A stretch of 64,000 nucleotides of DNA from Pannonibacter phragmitetus DSM 14782. GTDB lineage: Bacteria; Pseudomonadota; Alphaproteobacteria; Rhizobiales; Stappiaceae. The notes beneath the pieces are model-generated. The model was not told where the DNA came from. It was given only the letters and a program-made list of their open reading frames with translations, and did not search any database. Below are positions 16,737 to 24,887 of this stretch, piece after piece. Each line of letters begins with the position of its first letter. The first letter of the stretch is position 1. The position numbers and the translations under genes are program-made. The stretch covers positions 62,675-126,674 of the forward strand of contig NZ_KB908216.1 of NCBI RefSeq assembly GCF_000382365.1, read 5' to 3'.

Positions 16737-17253
16737 TTGCCGCTTCTCCCCCTGTCCTGCCCGTCAGCGCCCGGACAGAGCGCAGAACACAGAACACGGC
16801 GACATAGATGAAGGCTGCACATCCGGCGACACCGGCCGCATAGGCCTGCCAGACAGGAAACTGCAGAATGAAGGTGGTCTCGGCATAACGCATCTTGTCA
16901 TGCATGCCGAGCCATAGGCGCCAGGTGATTACGAGCGCCGCCCCCAGCATCGCCAGGTCGATGAGCACATCAAGCACCCGGTTCATGACGGCCGGATAGA
17001 CGGGCTGCAGCAGATCGACGCTGGCATGCCCCCTCATGAGGTGGCACCAGGGCAGAAAGGCGAAAATGGCAAAGCCGACGCCCATCTCGATCCACTCATA
17101 GTCACCCCTGACCGGCTGCAGGCCGAAAGGGATCAGGATACGGCCGATGATCGAGACGCAGGCCAGCACTGTCAGGATGATGAGTACGCCACCACCCAGA
17201 TAGGCCATCGCGCGCGCAACCCAGTCAGCGGTCTTGAAGAAGAGAGAATACAC
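16729..17253 (-). CDS. dctQ: TRAP transporter small permease (DctQ)
   Basis: Small membrane subunit (174 residues, four spans) that pairs with DctM. It shows the expected RGDYEWIEMGVGFAIFAFLPWCH region and a conserved MRGHASVDL motif after the second span. Translation appears to start from GTG. It lies between the binding-protein gene, from which it is separated by a hairpin, and dctM, which it overlaps. Confidence 0.88.
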   Translation of the reverse strand: MYSLFFKTADWVARAMAYLGGGVLIILTVLACVSIIGRILIPFGLQPVRGDYEWIEMGVGFAIFAFLPWCHLMRGHASVDLLQPVYPAVMNRVLDVLIDLAMLGAALVITWRLWLGMHDKMRYAETTFILQFPVWQAYAAGVAGCAAFIYVAVFCVLRSVRALTGRTGGEAANV

Positions 17254-17278
17254 GGTGCGTCATCCTGCTGGCGGGGAA

Positions 17279-17303
17279 GGACCGGGCGGAAACCGCCCGG
17301 TCC
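17279..17303 (-). terminator. Hairpin between dctP and dctQ
   Basis: GGACCGGGCGG and CCGCCCGGTCC (17279-17289 and 17293-17303) form an 11-bp stem with a 3-base loop. There is no T run, so it is more likely an mRNA-stabilising or attenuating element that raises binding-protein yield over the permease. Confidence 0.5.
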
Positions 17304-17310
17304 AACAGGG

Positions 17311-18345
17311 TTACTTGGCTGTATTTTCCTCGATCAGCTTCTTGGCCTGATCGATGAGAGCCTGACCGTCGATGCCCTTGGTCTGCATGTCGGCAACCCA
17401 GCGGCCGACCACCGGCTGGGATGCTTCCTTCCAGCGGGCAACTTCCGTCTCATCGAGCGTGATGATGGTGTTGCCGGCCTTGACGGCAATTTCACGCGCC
17501 GGAGCGTCGTATTCATGCATGATCTTGGCGGCAAAAGCCGAAAGTTTGGCGCCGGACTCTGCATCCAGGATCGCCTTCAGGTCATCCGGCAGCGCGTCGT
17601 ACTTGTCCTTGTTCATAGCAAGGACGATGGTTGCGGTGTAGAGCGATTCCTTGCCGCCAAATTCCGTGTGGTTCTTGACCAGTTCGGCAAGGCGGATGGA
17701 AGCGGTCACTTCCCACGGGATCACCGTGCCGTTGATGACACCCTTGGAGAGCGCTTCCGGGATGCCCGGCAACGGCAGGCCGACCGGCGTTGCACCAAGT
17801 TCGGACAGCAGGTCGTTGATGACGCGGGTCGGGCCGCGCATCGTCTTGCCCTTCATGTCTTCCAGCTTGGCGATCGGATCGACGGAATGAATGACGCCGG
17901 GGCCATGGACCCATGCACCCAGAACTTTGACGTCCTGATATTCGTTGTTCTGGAAGTCGCTGTCGACCATGGTCCAGAAGGCAACGGAGGTGGCGACCGG
18001 ATCGGTCATCATGAACGGCAGTTCGAACACTTCGGTGCGCGGGAAGCGGCCCGGCGTGTAACCCACGACGGTCATGATCATGTCCACGACGCCGTCGCGC
18101 GCCTGGTCGATCAGCTCCGGCGGGCGGCCACCGAGGGACATTGCGTCGAAATGCTCGATCTTGATGCGCCCACCGGAGGCCTTGGCCAGTTCCTCACCCC
18201 AGGGCTTGAGGATCTTGGACGGCACCGGAGCAGCCGGCGGCAGAAACTGGTGCAGACGCAGGGTCACTTCCTGTGCCGCAGAAGGCAGAGCCGAAAGGGC
18301 CATGAGCCCGGCGGCCATCAATGCAACAAGTCCACGCTTCTTCAT
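17311..18345 (-). CDS. dctP: TRAP transporter substrate-binding protein (DctP)
   Basis: Periplasmic solute receptor of 344 residues. It has a Sec signal peptide (first 25 residues, ending LPSAAQE) and the family's conserved blocks TLRLHQFLPPAAP near the mature start and MRGPTRVINDLLSELGATPVG in the middle, where the conserved arginine that holds a substrate carboxylate lies. It is 62 bases downstream of the enoyl-CoA hydratase gene in the same orientation, with no terminator between, so the two are probably one operon. The ligand is likely an organic acid degraded through CoA thioesters. Confidence 0.9.
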   Translation of the reverse strand: MKKRGLVALMAAGLMALSALPSAAQEVTLRLHQFLPPAAPVPSKILKPWGEELAKASGGRIKIEHFDAMSLGGRPPELIDQARDGVVDMIMTVVGYTPGRFPRTEVFELPFMMTDPVATSVAFWTMVDSDFQNNEYQDVKVLGAWVHGPGVIHSVDPIAKLEDMKGKTMRGPTRVINDLLSELGATPVGLPLPGIPEALSKGVINGTVIPWEVTASIRLAELVKNHTEFGGKESLYTATIVLAMNKDKYDALPDDLKAILDAESGAKLSAFAAKIMHEYDAPAREIAVKAGNTIITLDETEVARWKEASQPVVGRWVADMQTKGIDGQALIDQAKKLIEENTAK

Positions 18346-18407
18346 GTCTTTCCTCCCGTTTCACCTCAGCCGGACCCCGGCTGCGGCGCATTCCTCCTCC
18401 TGAACCC

Positions 18408-19190
18408 TCAGCGGAAGCTGGGGGCTCTCTTTTCAAGGAAGGCCTTGAGGCCTTCCTGCGCATCCGGCGTCGTCACCGACATGGCCGCCGCCAGGCTTTC
18501 CACGAACAGGCCGTCGCCGCGCGACATGTCATCGATGCGGCCAAGCGCCTGAATCATCAGATAGTTCGAGAACGGCGCATTGGCGGCAACGCGGGCGGCG
18601 ATTTCCATCGCCTTGTCCAGCGCCTCACCCTCCCCAACCACATAATGGGCAAGGCCGAGGGCAAGCCCCTCTTCCGCACCATAGCTGCGGCCGGTGAGCA
18701 TCATCTCCCGCATGCGGTCTGCGCCGATCAGGCGGCCGATGCGCACAGTTGCGCCTCCGCCAACGAAGATGCCGCGGCGGCCCTCCGGCAACTGGAACCG
18801 CACCGAAGGCTCGGCAATGCGCACATGGGTCGAGGCGGCAATCTCCAGTCCGCCGCCAATGACAGCTCCCGTCATCGCCGAGATGACCGGCAAACGGCCA
18901 TATTCGATCAGATCGGAAACCCGGTGCCAGTTGCGGGAATGATAGACCGTGTCCTCGCCGGAGCGCGCCTTGTGCTCGGCCAGATCAAGCCCGGAGCAGA
19001 AATGGCCGCCCGAGCCTGTCAGCACCACGGCCCGGATATGGGCAGGCGGCGCTGAAAAGAACCGGTCCAGCGCATCCACCAGAGCATCGCTCATGGCATT
19101 GCGCTTTTCGGGCCGGTTGAATGTCAGAACAGCAATGCCCTCGCGCTCCTCAACGCACATGACATCCGTTCCATTCACTGCTTCACGCAT
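18408..19190 (-). CDS. Enoyl-CoA hydratase/isomerase family protein
   Basis: Crotonase-fold enzyme of 260 residues acting on an acyl-CoA. Conserved parts are FNRPEKRNAMS, the oxyanion-hole segment GHFCSGLDLAEH, and AVIGGGLEIAAS with the first candidate catalytic glutamate; a second lies in QLPEGRRGIFVGGGA. Both glutamates typical of true hydratases are therefore present. It opens an operon with the TRAP transporter genes, and a TTGTT-N9-AACAG site upstream matches the one at the marR promoter. Together these suggest degradation of an imported organic acid, perhaps aromatic, but the substrate cannot be named. Confidence 0.87.
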   Translation of the reverse strand: MREAVNGTDVMCVEEREGIAVLTFNRPEKRNAMSDALVDALDRFFSAPPAHIRAVVLTGSGGHFCSGLDLAEHKARSGEDTVYHSRNWHRVSDLIEYGRLPVISAMTGAVIGGGLEIAASTHVRIAEPSVRFQLPEGRRGIFVGGGATVRIGRLIGADRMREMMLTGRSYGAEEGLALGLAHYVVGEGEALDKAMEIAARVAANAPFSNYLMIQALGRIDDMSRGDGLFVESLAAAMSVTTPDAQEGLKAFLEKRAPSFR

Positions 19191-19223
19191 CGGGTCCTCC
19201 CTCCCGATCCATGTGGATCGAGA

Positions 19224-19242
19224 TTGTTATAGCAGTGAACAG
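19224..19242 (-). promoter_or_regulatory. Second candidate MarR operator, upstream of hydratase/TRAP operon
   Basis: TTGTT (19224-19228), nine bases, AACAG (19238-19242), starting 34 bases upstream of the hydratase start. It has the same arm sequence and spacing as the site at 14738-14756, apart from one base. Confidence 0.55.
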
Positions 19243-19291
19243 TTTATTCTCATAGCGGTTTTTAAGGGTAAATGCGCATGGCCGAAGGCGC

Positions 19292-20161
19292 TCAAAGGCT
19301 GGAAAGAAGCCAGTCCCGCACCCGCGCGGCGGGGCTGCGTGGTGCCGGGCGGCGGGCGGACCACAGCCTCAGCCCGCGCCGGAGAGTAACCCTTCCAGCA
19401 AAAGGCGCAACCAGCGTGCCTGCTGCCAGTTGCCGCGCCACCAGCGCCTCATGCCCGATCAGAACCCCCGCGCCGTTGATGGCCTCCTCCAGCGCCAGGG
19501 CATAAAGGGAAAAGACCGGACCAGCCCGCAAGGGCACATGCGGCGCATGGGCACCAGCCCAAAGGCTCCAGTCATCCGCCCAGCTGGCATCCTGCAGGCA
19601 GGGCACTCCGGCAAGGCTGTCCACCCCCTCAAGTCTCGCAGCGAGAGCAGGCGCACAGACAGGGAAAATCACGTCCTGCACCAGCCAGCCGCCAGCCTCC
19701 CCGCCATAGAAGAGGCACAGATCATAGGGTGCGCGCTTGAGATTGGGCGGCTCCTCCATGGCGGTGATGGAGATCGAGATTTCGGGCGCCGCCGCGCGCA
19801 AGGCCGGAAGGCGCGGGGAGAGCCAGAGTTGGGCCAGCGATGGCAAGGTGGCAATATGCACCTGCCGGGGCGCAGCTTCCGCCTGAAGAATTCGGGATGC
19901 ATCCGCCAGCGCATCAAAGGCCGACGTGAAGGCTGGGCTGACCCGCTCTCCCAGCCGCGTAAGCTTCACGCCGCGCGGCGAGCGCTCGAACAGGTCTGCC
20001 CCCAGTGCCTTTTCCAGCGCCTTCACATGGGCGGTCACGGCACCGGGCGTGACGCCAAGCTCCTGTGCGGCCGCGACAAAGGAGCCCAGCCGCGCCGCCG
20101 CCTCGAAGGCACGCAGGGCATTGAGCGGCAAATCCCGTGGTTTTGGCGGCGTAACAGCCAT
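19292..20161 (-). CDS. LysR-family transcriptional regulator (GcvA-like)
   Basis: DNA-binding regulator of 289 residues. The N-terminal helix-turn-helix is of the GcvA subgroup (LPLNALRAFEAAARLGSFVAAAQ, then ELGVTPGAVTAHVKALE), followed by the two-lobed effector domain. The ATG at 20161 has GAGG seven bases upstream; a TTG start 18 codons earlier is less likely. It is divergent from the SHMT-like gene, the normal layout for a LysR protein and its target. A small dyad TCTA-N4-TAGA (20178-20189) in the shared region could be part of its binding site. Effector unknown. Confidence 0.87.
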   Translation of the reverse strand: MAVTPPKPRDLPLNALRAFEAAARLGSFVAAAQELGVTPGAVTAHVKALEKALGADLFERSPRGVKLTRLGERVSPAFTSAFDALADASRILQAEAAPRQVHIATLPSLAQLWLSPRLPALRAAAPEISISITAMEEPPNLKRAPYDLCLFYGGEAGGWLVQDVIFPVCAPALAARLEGVDSLAGVPCLQDASWADDWSLWAGAHAPHVPLRAGPVFSLYALALEEAINGAGVLIGHEALVARQLAAGTLVAPFAGRVTLRRGLRLWSARRPAPRSPAARVRDWLLSSL

Positions 20162-20268
20162 ACTGAGCCTCAATTTTTCTAAGCCTAGATTTTCCTCGAT
20201 CTGAGTTGCCGTCAAGCCGCAAGACGCCCTAGCCTCGGGTTACCGAAGTCCCTTCACAGGATATCAGC

Positions 20269-21591
20269 ATGACCAGCCTTGTCCGCCGCCCCTGGGTTCC
20301 CGCGCCTTGCGAAACCCGCGTCCTGGAAATCGCAGCCGCCACGGCCGGGGAAACTTCCGCCGGAACGGCAGAACGGATCGAGGCCTTGATCCGCCGCAAC
20401 CTCGCCATCCACGACGAGGAATGCTTCAATCTCAACCCGGCCACCAACGTGATGAACCCGCGTGCGGAAGCCGCCCAGGCCCGCGGCCTCGGCGGACGGC
20501 CCTCCCTTGGTTACCCCGGTGACAAATATGAAATGGGGCTTGAGGCCATTGAGGAGATCGAGGTTATTGCAGCCGAACTCTCCGCTGAAATCTTCAAGGC
20601 CTCCCATGCGGAGATCCGCGCCGCTTCCGGCGCCATGGCAAACCTTTATGGCTTCATGGCGCTGACGAAGCCGGGTGATGTGATCATTGCTCCACCCGGC
20701 TCCATCGGCGGCCATGTCACGCACCACGCGGCAGGCTGCGCCGGGCTCTATGGTCTTGTGACCCATGCCGCGCCCGTGCTGGCCGATGGCTACACGGTGG
20801 ATCTGGAAGGCCTGCGCAAACTCGCTTTGGAGGTGCGCCCGAAACTGATCACCATCGGCGGCAGCCTCAACCTCTTTCCCCATCCGGTGCGGGAAATCCG
20901 GGCGATTGCCGACGAGGTGGAGGCGCATGTGCTTTTTGATGCCGCGCATCAATGCGGCATGATTGCCGGCGGCGTCTGGGCCAATCCGCTGGACGAAGGC
21001 GCGCATCTCATGACCATGAGCACCTACAAGAGCCTCGGGGGCCCGGCCGGCGGCCTGATCGTGACCCGCGACGCGCAGATTGCCGAGCGGCTGGACCACA
21101 TCGCCTTCCCCGGCATGACCGCCAATTTCGATGCCGGAAAATCCGCCGCGCTGGCGCTGACCATGCTGGACTGGCGCGACTTCGGCCCCGCCTACACCCG
21201 CGCCATGGCGGAGCTTTCACTTGCCTTGGCCACAGCCTTGAAGGCAGAAGGACTGCCCGTGTTCGAAACTTCGCGCGGCATGACGCAGAGCCATCAGTTC
21301 GCGCTGGAGGCAGCCAGCTTCGGCGGCGGACAGGCCGCGTCCAAGACACTGCGCAAGGCAGGCTTCCTTGCCAGCGGCATCGGGCTTCCGGTTGCCCCGG
21401 TCGAGGGGGACATGAACGGCCTGCGCTTCGGCACGCCGGAACTGGTGCGCCGGGGCGTGACGCCAGCCACCGCTCCGGACCTCGCAAGACTGATCGCTGC
21501 CGCGCTGACCGGTGGCAAACCGGAAACGCTGGCAGCGGAAACAGCTGCCCTGCGGCGGCAGTTCACCGGCGTGCATTACGTGCACGCCTGA
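20269..21591 (+). CDS. SHMT-like PLP-dependent enzyme (aminotransferase fold type I)
   Basis: Pyridoxal-phosphate enzyme related to serine hydroxymethyltransferase, 440 residues. Conserved features are LGYPGDKYEMGLEAIEEIE near residue 80 (the SHMT pattern for the dimer/active-site tyrosine), FDAAHQCGMIAGG (Asp224 and His227 contacting PLP), and STYKSLGGPAGG with the PLP lysine Lys254. Canonical SHMT has a TTHKTLRGPRGG-type motif, so several positions around the lysine are changed. It may act on another beta-hydroxy amino acid, such as threonine or 2-methylserine, rather than be the housekeeping enzyme. It is probably regulated by the divergent LysR gene. It converges closely (16 bases) with the glutamine amidotransferase gene. 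Confidence 0.8.
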   Translation: MTSLVRRPWVPAPCETRVLEIAAATAGETSAGTAERIEALIRRNLAIHDEECFNLNPATNVMNPRAEAAQARGLGGRPSLGYPGDKYEMGLEAIEEIEVIAAELSAEIFKASHAEIRAASGAMANLYGFMALTKPGDVIIAPPGSIGGHVTHHAAGCAGLYGLVTHAAPVLADGYTVDLEGLRKLALEVRPKLITIGGSLNLFPHPVREIRAIADEVEAHVLFDAAHQCGMIAGGVWANPLDEGAHLMTMSTYKSLGGPAGGLIVTRDAQIAERLDHIAFPGMTANFDAGKSAALALTMLDWRDFGPAYTRAMAELSLALATALKAEGLPVFETSRGMTQSHQFALEAASFGGGQAASKTLRKAGFLASGIGLPVAPVEGDMNGLRFGTPELVRRGVTPATAPDLARLIAAALTGGKPETLAAETAALRRQFTGVHYVHA

Positions 21592-21607
21592 AGCGTCCGG
21601 CAGTCCG

Positions 21608-22327
21608 TCAATCTCTCCCGGCAGCGGCGGCGCAGAACTGGCGCAGCATCTGCCGGGACACCGGCGTCTCCGACACGGCCGCGATCAGCCCCTCGACATC
21701 GGCTCCCTTCGCCTCGAAGGACGAACGGCGGCGCTTGATGCAGCTGCGCATCAGATCCGGAAAGAACTCCGGATGAAACTGCACGGACAGGGCATTGCGG
21801 CCATAGCGCAGGATCTGATGCGGATCATGGGCTGAACGTGCAAGAACTTCAGCACCGGCCGGCAGCTCGATGACACTCTGCTCATGGGTGAGAAACACGT
21901 CGAATTGCTGCGGAACACCGGCAAGGGCGGCATCGGCAAGCCCTGCCGCCGAGAGCGTCACCGGCAGTTGCCCCACCTCCGGCCCGCCGGGATGATAATC
22001 CACCCGGCCGCCCAGCGCATGGGCCATGAGCTGATGTCCGTAGCAGACGCCGAAGAGCGGCAGGTCTTGCGCCATGGCCCGCCGGATCCAATCCGCCGTG
22101 CGCTCGCTCCAGTCCTCGCGGTCCGTCACCATGGACCATGAGCCGGTGATGGCGGCGCCCCGCACCTCAGCAGGTTCCGGCAGCGCTTCACCCAGATGCG
22201 GCTGCACCACGGACACATCCAGCCCCAGCCCTTCCAGCGCAGAGCGGAACCAGTCGCCCTGCTCGCCCCATTGCGAGCGCAGGTCCGCGGGCGGTGTGCC
22301 GGTCTGAATGATCAGGATGGAAGACAT
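21608..22327 (-). CDS. Class I glutamine amidotransferase-like protein
   Basis: Stand-alone 239-residue protein with the GMP-synthase-type glutaminase fold. The nucleophile Cys95 is in FGVCYGHQLMAHALGG and the other triad residues His185 and Glu187 in VQFHPEF, so it should be catalytically competent. No synthetase domain is fused or adjacent. Such stand-alone proteins can hydrolyse glutamine or gamma-glutamyl compounds. The gene is convergent with the SHMT-like gene and separated from ftcR by about 180 bases; no operon partner is evident. Confidence 0.82.
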   Translation of the reverse strand: MSSILIIQTGTPPADLRSQWGEQGDWFRSALEGLGLDVSVVQPHLGEALPEPAEVRGAAITGSWSMVTDREDWSERTADWIRRAMAQDLPLFGVCYGHQLMAHALGGRVDYHPGGPEVGQLPVTLSAAGLADAALAGVPQQFDVFLTHEQSVIELPAGAEVLARSAHDPHQILRYGRNALSVQFHPEFFPDLMRSCIKRRRSSFEAKGADVEGLIAAVSETPVSRQMLRQFCAAAAGRD

Positions 22328-22445
22328 GCGTGATCGAACCCCTGTTTGTGGCTGAGAGAAAATAGAAGGGCTCTGTGGAAATCACCAGCGGTCTGGGGAC
22401 AACCCGCCGGGGTTTGCGAAACTGATCAGGCTCGCACAAGCTGTC

Positions 22446-22476
22446 GGCTGCAGATTGCCGTTAACAACCTGCAGCC
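22446..22476 (-). terminator. Possible terminator downstream of ftcR
   Basis: GGCTGCAG (22446-22453) pairs with CTGCAGCC (22469-22476) across a 15-base loop. On the minus strand the hairpin lies after the ftcR stop but is not followed by a T run, so termination is uncertain. Confidence 0.3.
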
Positions 22477-22508
22477 ATAAGGCGTGTAGAGGAAAAAAGG
22501 GAGAGAAA

Positions 22509-23252
22509 TCAGACGCGTTCCATCGGAGCAGTGGCACTGCGGCGGACATCCTGGGCGGAACGGGTTGCGGTTTCCTGCGGCTGAGCCTTGAGCATGTAGC
22601 CGATGTAGCGCTTGGATTCGACCGGATCATACCCGAGGCGCGCCTTGAGCTTCTTGCGAAGCTTGGAGACGTGGCTTTCGACAACGCATTCGTCGACTTC
22701 CTCATTCATGAGACCGTAGACGGCGTTGTAGATCTGGGTCTTGGTGACACGGCGGCCATGGTTGCGCGCAAGATATTCCAGAATGCGGCGCTCACGGCGC
22801 GGCAGTTCGAACACCTCACCACCAACCAAGGCATCCCGGCCATCGAAGAAGACCTTGATGCGGCCAACTTCGAGATTGTCGGCTTCGGTCATGGTGCGGC
22901 GGCGGATGGCTCCGACACGGGCGAGTATCTCGCGCACATGGATCGGCTTGCGCAGCACGTCATCGACGCCACAGGCAAAGAGCTCAAGCGTCTGGTCGAG
23001 GCTCGGGCGCTCATCCAGCGCCAGGATCGGAGCCTGATCACAGTATGACCGGATCAGCCGCGGGAAATCGGGCCGCTCCTCACATTCGCCGAGAAGAAAG
23101 GCCTCAATCGAGGCCAGATCATCTTCTGATGCGGTTTTCACCCATTCCGGAAGCTCGGACGGGGTCAATGCCATACAGGCAAAACCTTCACGCTCGAAAC
23201 CGGCGGCATAACCTGCCGTGACGATTTCACGCGAGTCGACAATAACAAACAT
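22509..23252 (-). CDS. ftcR: Flagellar transcriptional regulator FtcR (Rem-like, OmpR family)
   Basis: Orphan OmpR-type regulator of 247 residues that activates flagellar genes in Brucella (FtcR) and Sinorhizobium (Rem). Residues 1-115 resemble a receiver domain with Asp at VDSRE and the conserved lysine in VLRKPIHVREI, but no aspartate is obvious where the phosphoacceptor should lie (ASIEAFLLGE), so phosphorylation may not be needed. Residues 125-220 are a winged helix (ERRILEYLARNHGRRVTKTQ, then DECVVESHVSKLRKKL). It sits at the edge of the flagellar cluster, as in relatives, and is transcribed alone behind an AT-rich promoter region. Confidence 0.9.
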   Translation of the reverse strand: MFVIVDSREIVTAGYAAGFEREGFACMALTPSELPEWVKTASEDDLASIEAFLLGECEERPDFPRLIRSYCDQAPILALDERPSLDQTLELFACGVDDVLRKPIHVREILARVGAIRRRTMTEADNLEVGRIKVFFDGRDALVGGEVFELPRRERRILEYLARNHGRRVTKTQIYNAVYGLMNEEVDECVVESHVSKLRKKLKARLGYDPVESKRYIGYMLKAQPQETATRSAQDVRRSATAPMERV

Positions 23253-23564
23253 GGTGTTTTCCCCAACACAGCCTTGCGATTAATTCGTATGGGGATAAGA
23301 CGCCTACGTCAAACGTATCGTGCCATTGGCGACTCAGAAAGCCGTGTTTTTGGTGCATAATCCATAATATCGGAGTTGAATATTTTAGATAAATGCCAAT
23401 TCACGGGGGAAGAATCGCAATCTCCGTAACATCCATCTCAATGAGATATTTTGATTCGCCTGCCCAGAGCGGGAGGATCTCATTCGATTTGTGAAGTTAT
23501 AATGACGCCAACTGTCAAACGCAAGTGTTCTGCAGAACAGTTTCTTACGTAGCGGCAGTTCACC
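23253..23564. other. AT-rich promoter region between fliI 3' end and ftcR
   Basis: About 310 bases without a gene. The stretch 23340-23480 is noticeably richer in A and T than the surroundings (for example around 23360-23400), as expected for a regulated promoter. No clear terminator for the fliI operon was seen here. Confidence 0.4.
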
Positions 23565-24887
23565 TCACGAGGACAACGACCTTGCCAGATCACCGAACGG
23601 ATCTGGCGATGGCAGCCCGCGTGCATCCTGTCTCAGGAATTCATAAATCCGGGGCACAAGCTGGACGGCCTTGTCGAGCGCCGGGTCACTGCCCGCCTGG
23701 TATCCGCCCATCAATCGAAGGTCCCGGGTGTCCTCGAAGCGGGAAATCATGGCTTTCAGCCGCAGGATCAGCTCCCGTTCCTCCGGCGTCCAGGCATGCT
23801 GGGACAAGCGGGAGACGGATGACAGAATGTTGACCGCAGGATAGCGGCCGGCGTCGGCGATCGCACGGTCGAGAACGATATGCCCGTCCAGCACGCCGCG
23901 CATCGTGTCGGCCACCGGGTCATTATGATCGTCGCCATCCACCAGCACCGAAAAGACGCCGGTGATCGCCCCTTCCCCTTCGGCTCCGGGGCCGGCCCGC
24001 TCCAGCAGGCGGGTAAGGTCGGAAAACACGCTTGGCGTATAACCGCGGGCGACAGGCGGCTCGCCGGCGGCCATGGCGACATCGCGGGCCGCATGGGCAA
24101 AGCGTGTCGCGGAATCGATGATCAGCAGCACGGACTGGCCGAGGCCCCGGAAATATTCGGCCACACTCATCGCCGTGCGCGGGGCAAGACGCCGCATCAT
24201 GGCGCTCTCGTCACCTGTTGCCACGACCACGACGGACCGCTCCAGCGCATCGCCCAGCACATCCTCGACGAACTCGCGCACCTCGCGCCCACGCTCGCCC
24301 ACGAGGCCGACGACGACAGTGTCGAAATCGCCCGATCCCGCCAGCATGGCCAGCAATGTGGACTTGCCAACGCCAGACCCGGCGAAGACGCCGATACGCT
24401 GGCCAACGCAAAGCGGCGTGAACAGGTCAATGACCTTGACGCCCGTGCGCACCGGCTTGCGGGCACGGGCGCGCTCCAGCATCTGCGGCGGCTCGTTGTC
24501 GAGGGACATGGCCGCTGCACTGGTGCGCAAGGGCCCCTTGCCATCCGCCGCCTGCCCCAGCGCATTGACAACACGGCCCTTCCAGGCCTGATGCGGATGC
24601 ACCGTCAGTGCGCCCTTGCGCCAGGCACGGGCGCCGATGCCGATATCAGCGAGATTGCCGTAGGGCTTCACATAGACATCATCCTCATCGAGACGGATGA
24701 TCTCGCCGCGCCGCTCGCCGCCCTTGCCTTCGAGTGACACTAGATCACCGATGCAGACGGAGCGCGACAGACCGGTGACACGGATGACGCCAGGTGTCAC
24801 CTGAATGACCCGGCCGCCGATGCGGACCGGATCAACTTCCTTGGAAGCTGCCGAGACGGCAAGTGCAAGCCGGTCAAGCGCGGGCAT
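23565..24887 (-). CDS. fliI: Flagellum-specific ATP synthase FliI
   Basis: ATPase of the flagellar type III export apparatus, 440 residues, related to F1-beta. The P-loop is GVFAGSGVGKSTLLAML (about residues 165-181), followed by VVGLVGERGREVREF and the Walker B-like LLIIDSATRFAHAAR, with the export-type signature PPVARGYTPSVFSDL. It hydrolyses ATP on the cytoplasmic face to help unfold and deliver substrates to FlhA/FlhB. Its start overlaps the 3' end of the preceding unknown gene by 14 bases. No classical fliJ follows it; a coiled-coil FliJ candidate lies at 34734-35171. Confidence 0.95.
   Translation of the reverse strand: MPALDRLALAVSAASKEVDPVRIGGRVIQVTPGVIRVTGLSRSVCIGDLVSLEGKGGERRGEIIRLDEDDVYVKPYGNLADIGIGARAWRKGALTVHPHQAWKGRVVNALGQAADGKGPLRTSAAAMSLDNEPPQMLERARARKPVRTGVKVIDLFTPLCVGQRIGVFAGSGVGKSTLLAMLAGSGDFDTVVVGLVGERGREVREFVEDVLGDALERSVVVVATGDESAMMRRLAPRTAMSVAEYFRGLGQSVLLIIDSATRFAHAARDVAMAAGEPPVARGYTPSVFSDLTRLLERAGPGAEGEGAITGVFSVLVDGDDHNDPVADTMRGVLDGHIVLDRAIADAGRYPAVNILSSVSRLSQHAWTPEERELILRLKAMISRFEDTRDLRLMGGYQAGSDPALDKAVQLVPRIYEFLRQDARGLPSPDPFGDLARSLSS

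Noticed and set aside
17026-18552. 508-codon plus-strand frame opposite the TRAP genes
   Set aside because: Spans dctQ, dctP and part of the hydratase gene on the opposite strand; no recognised domain.
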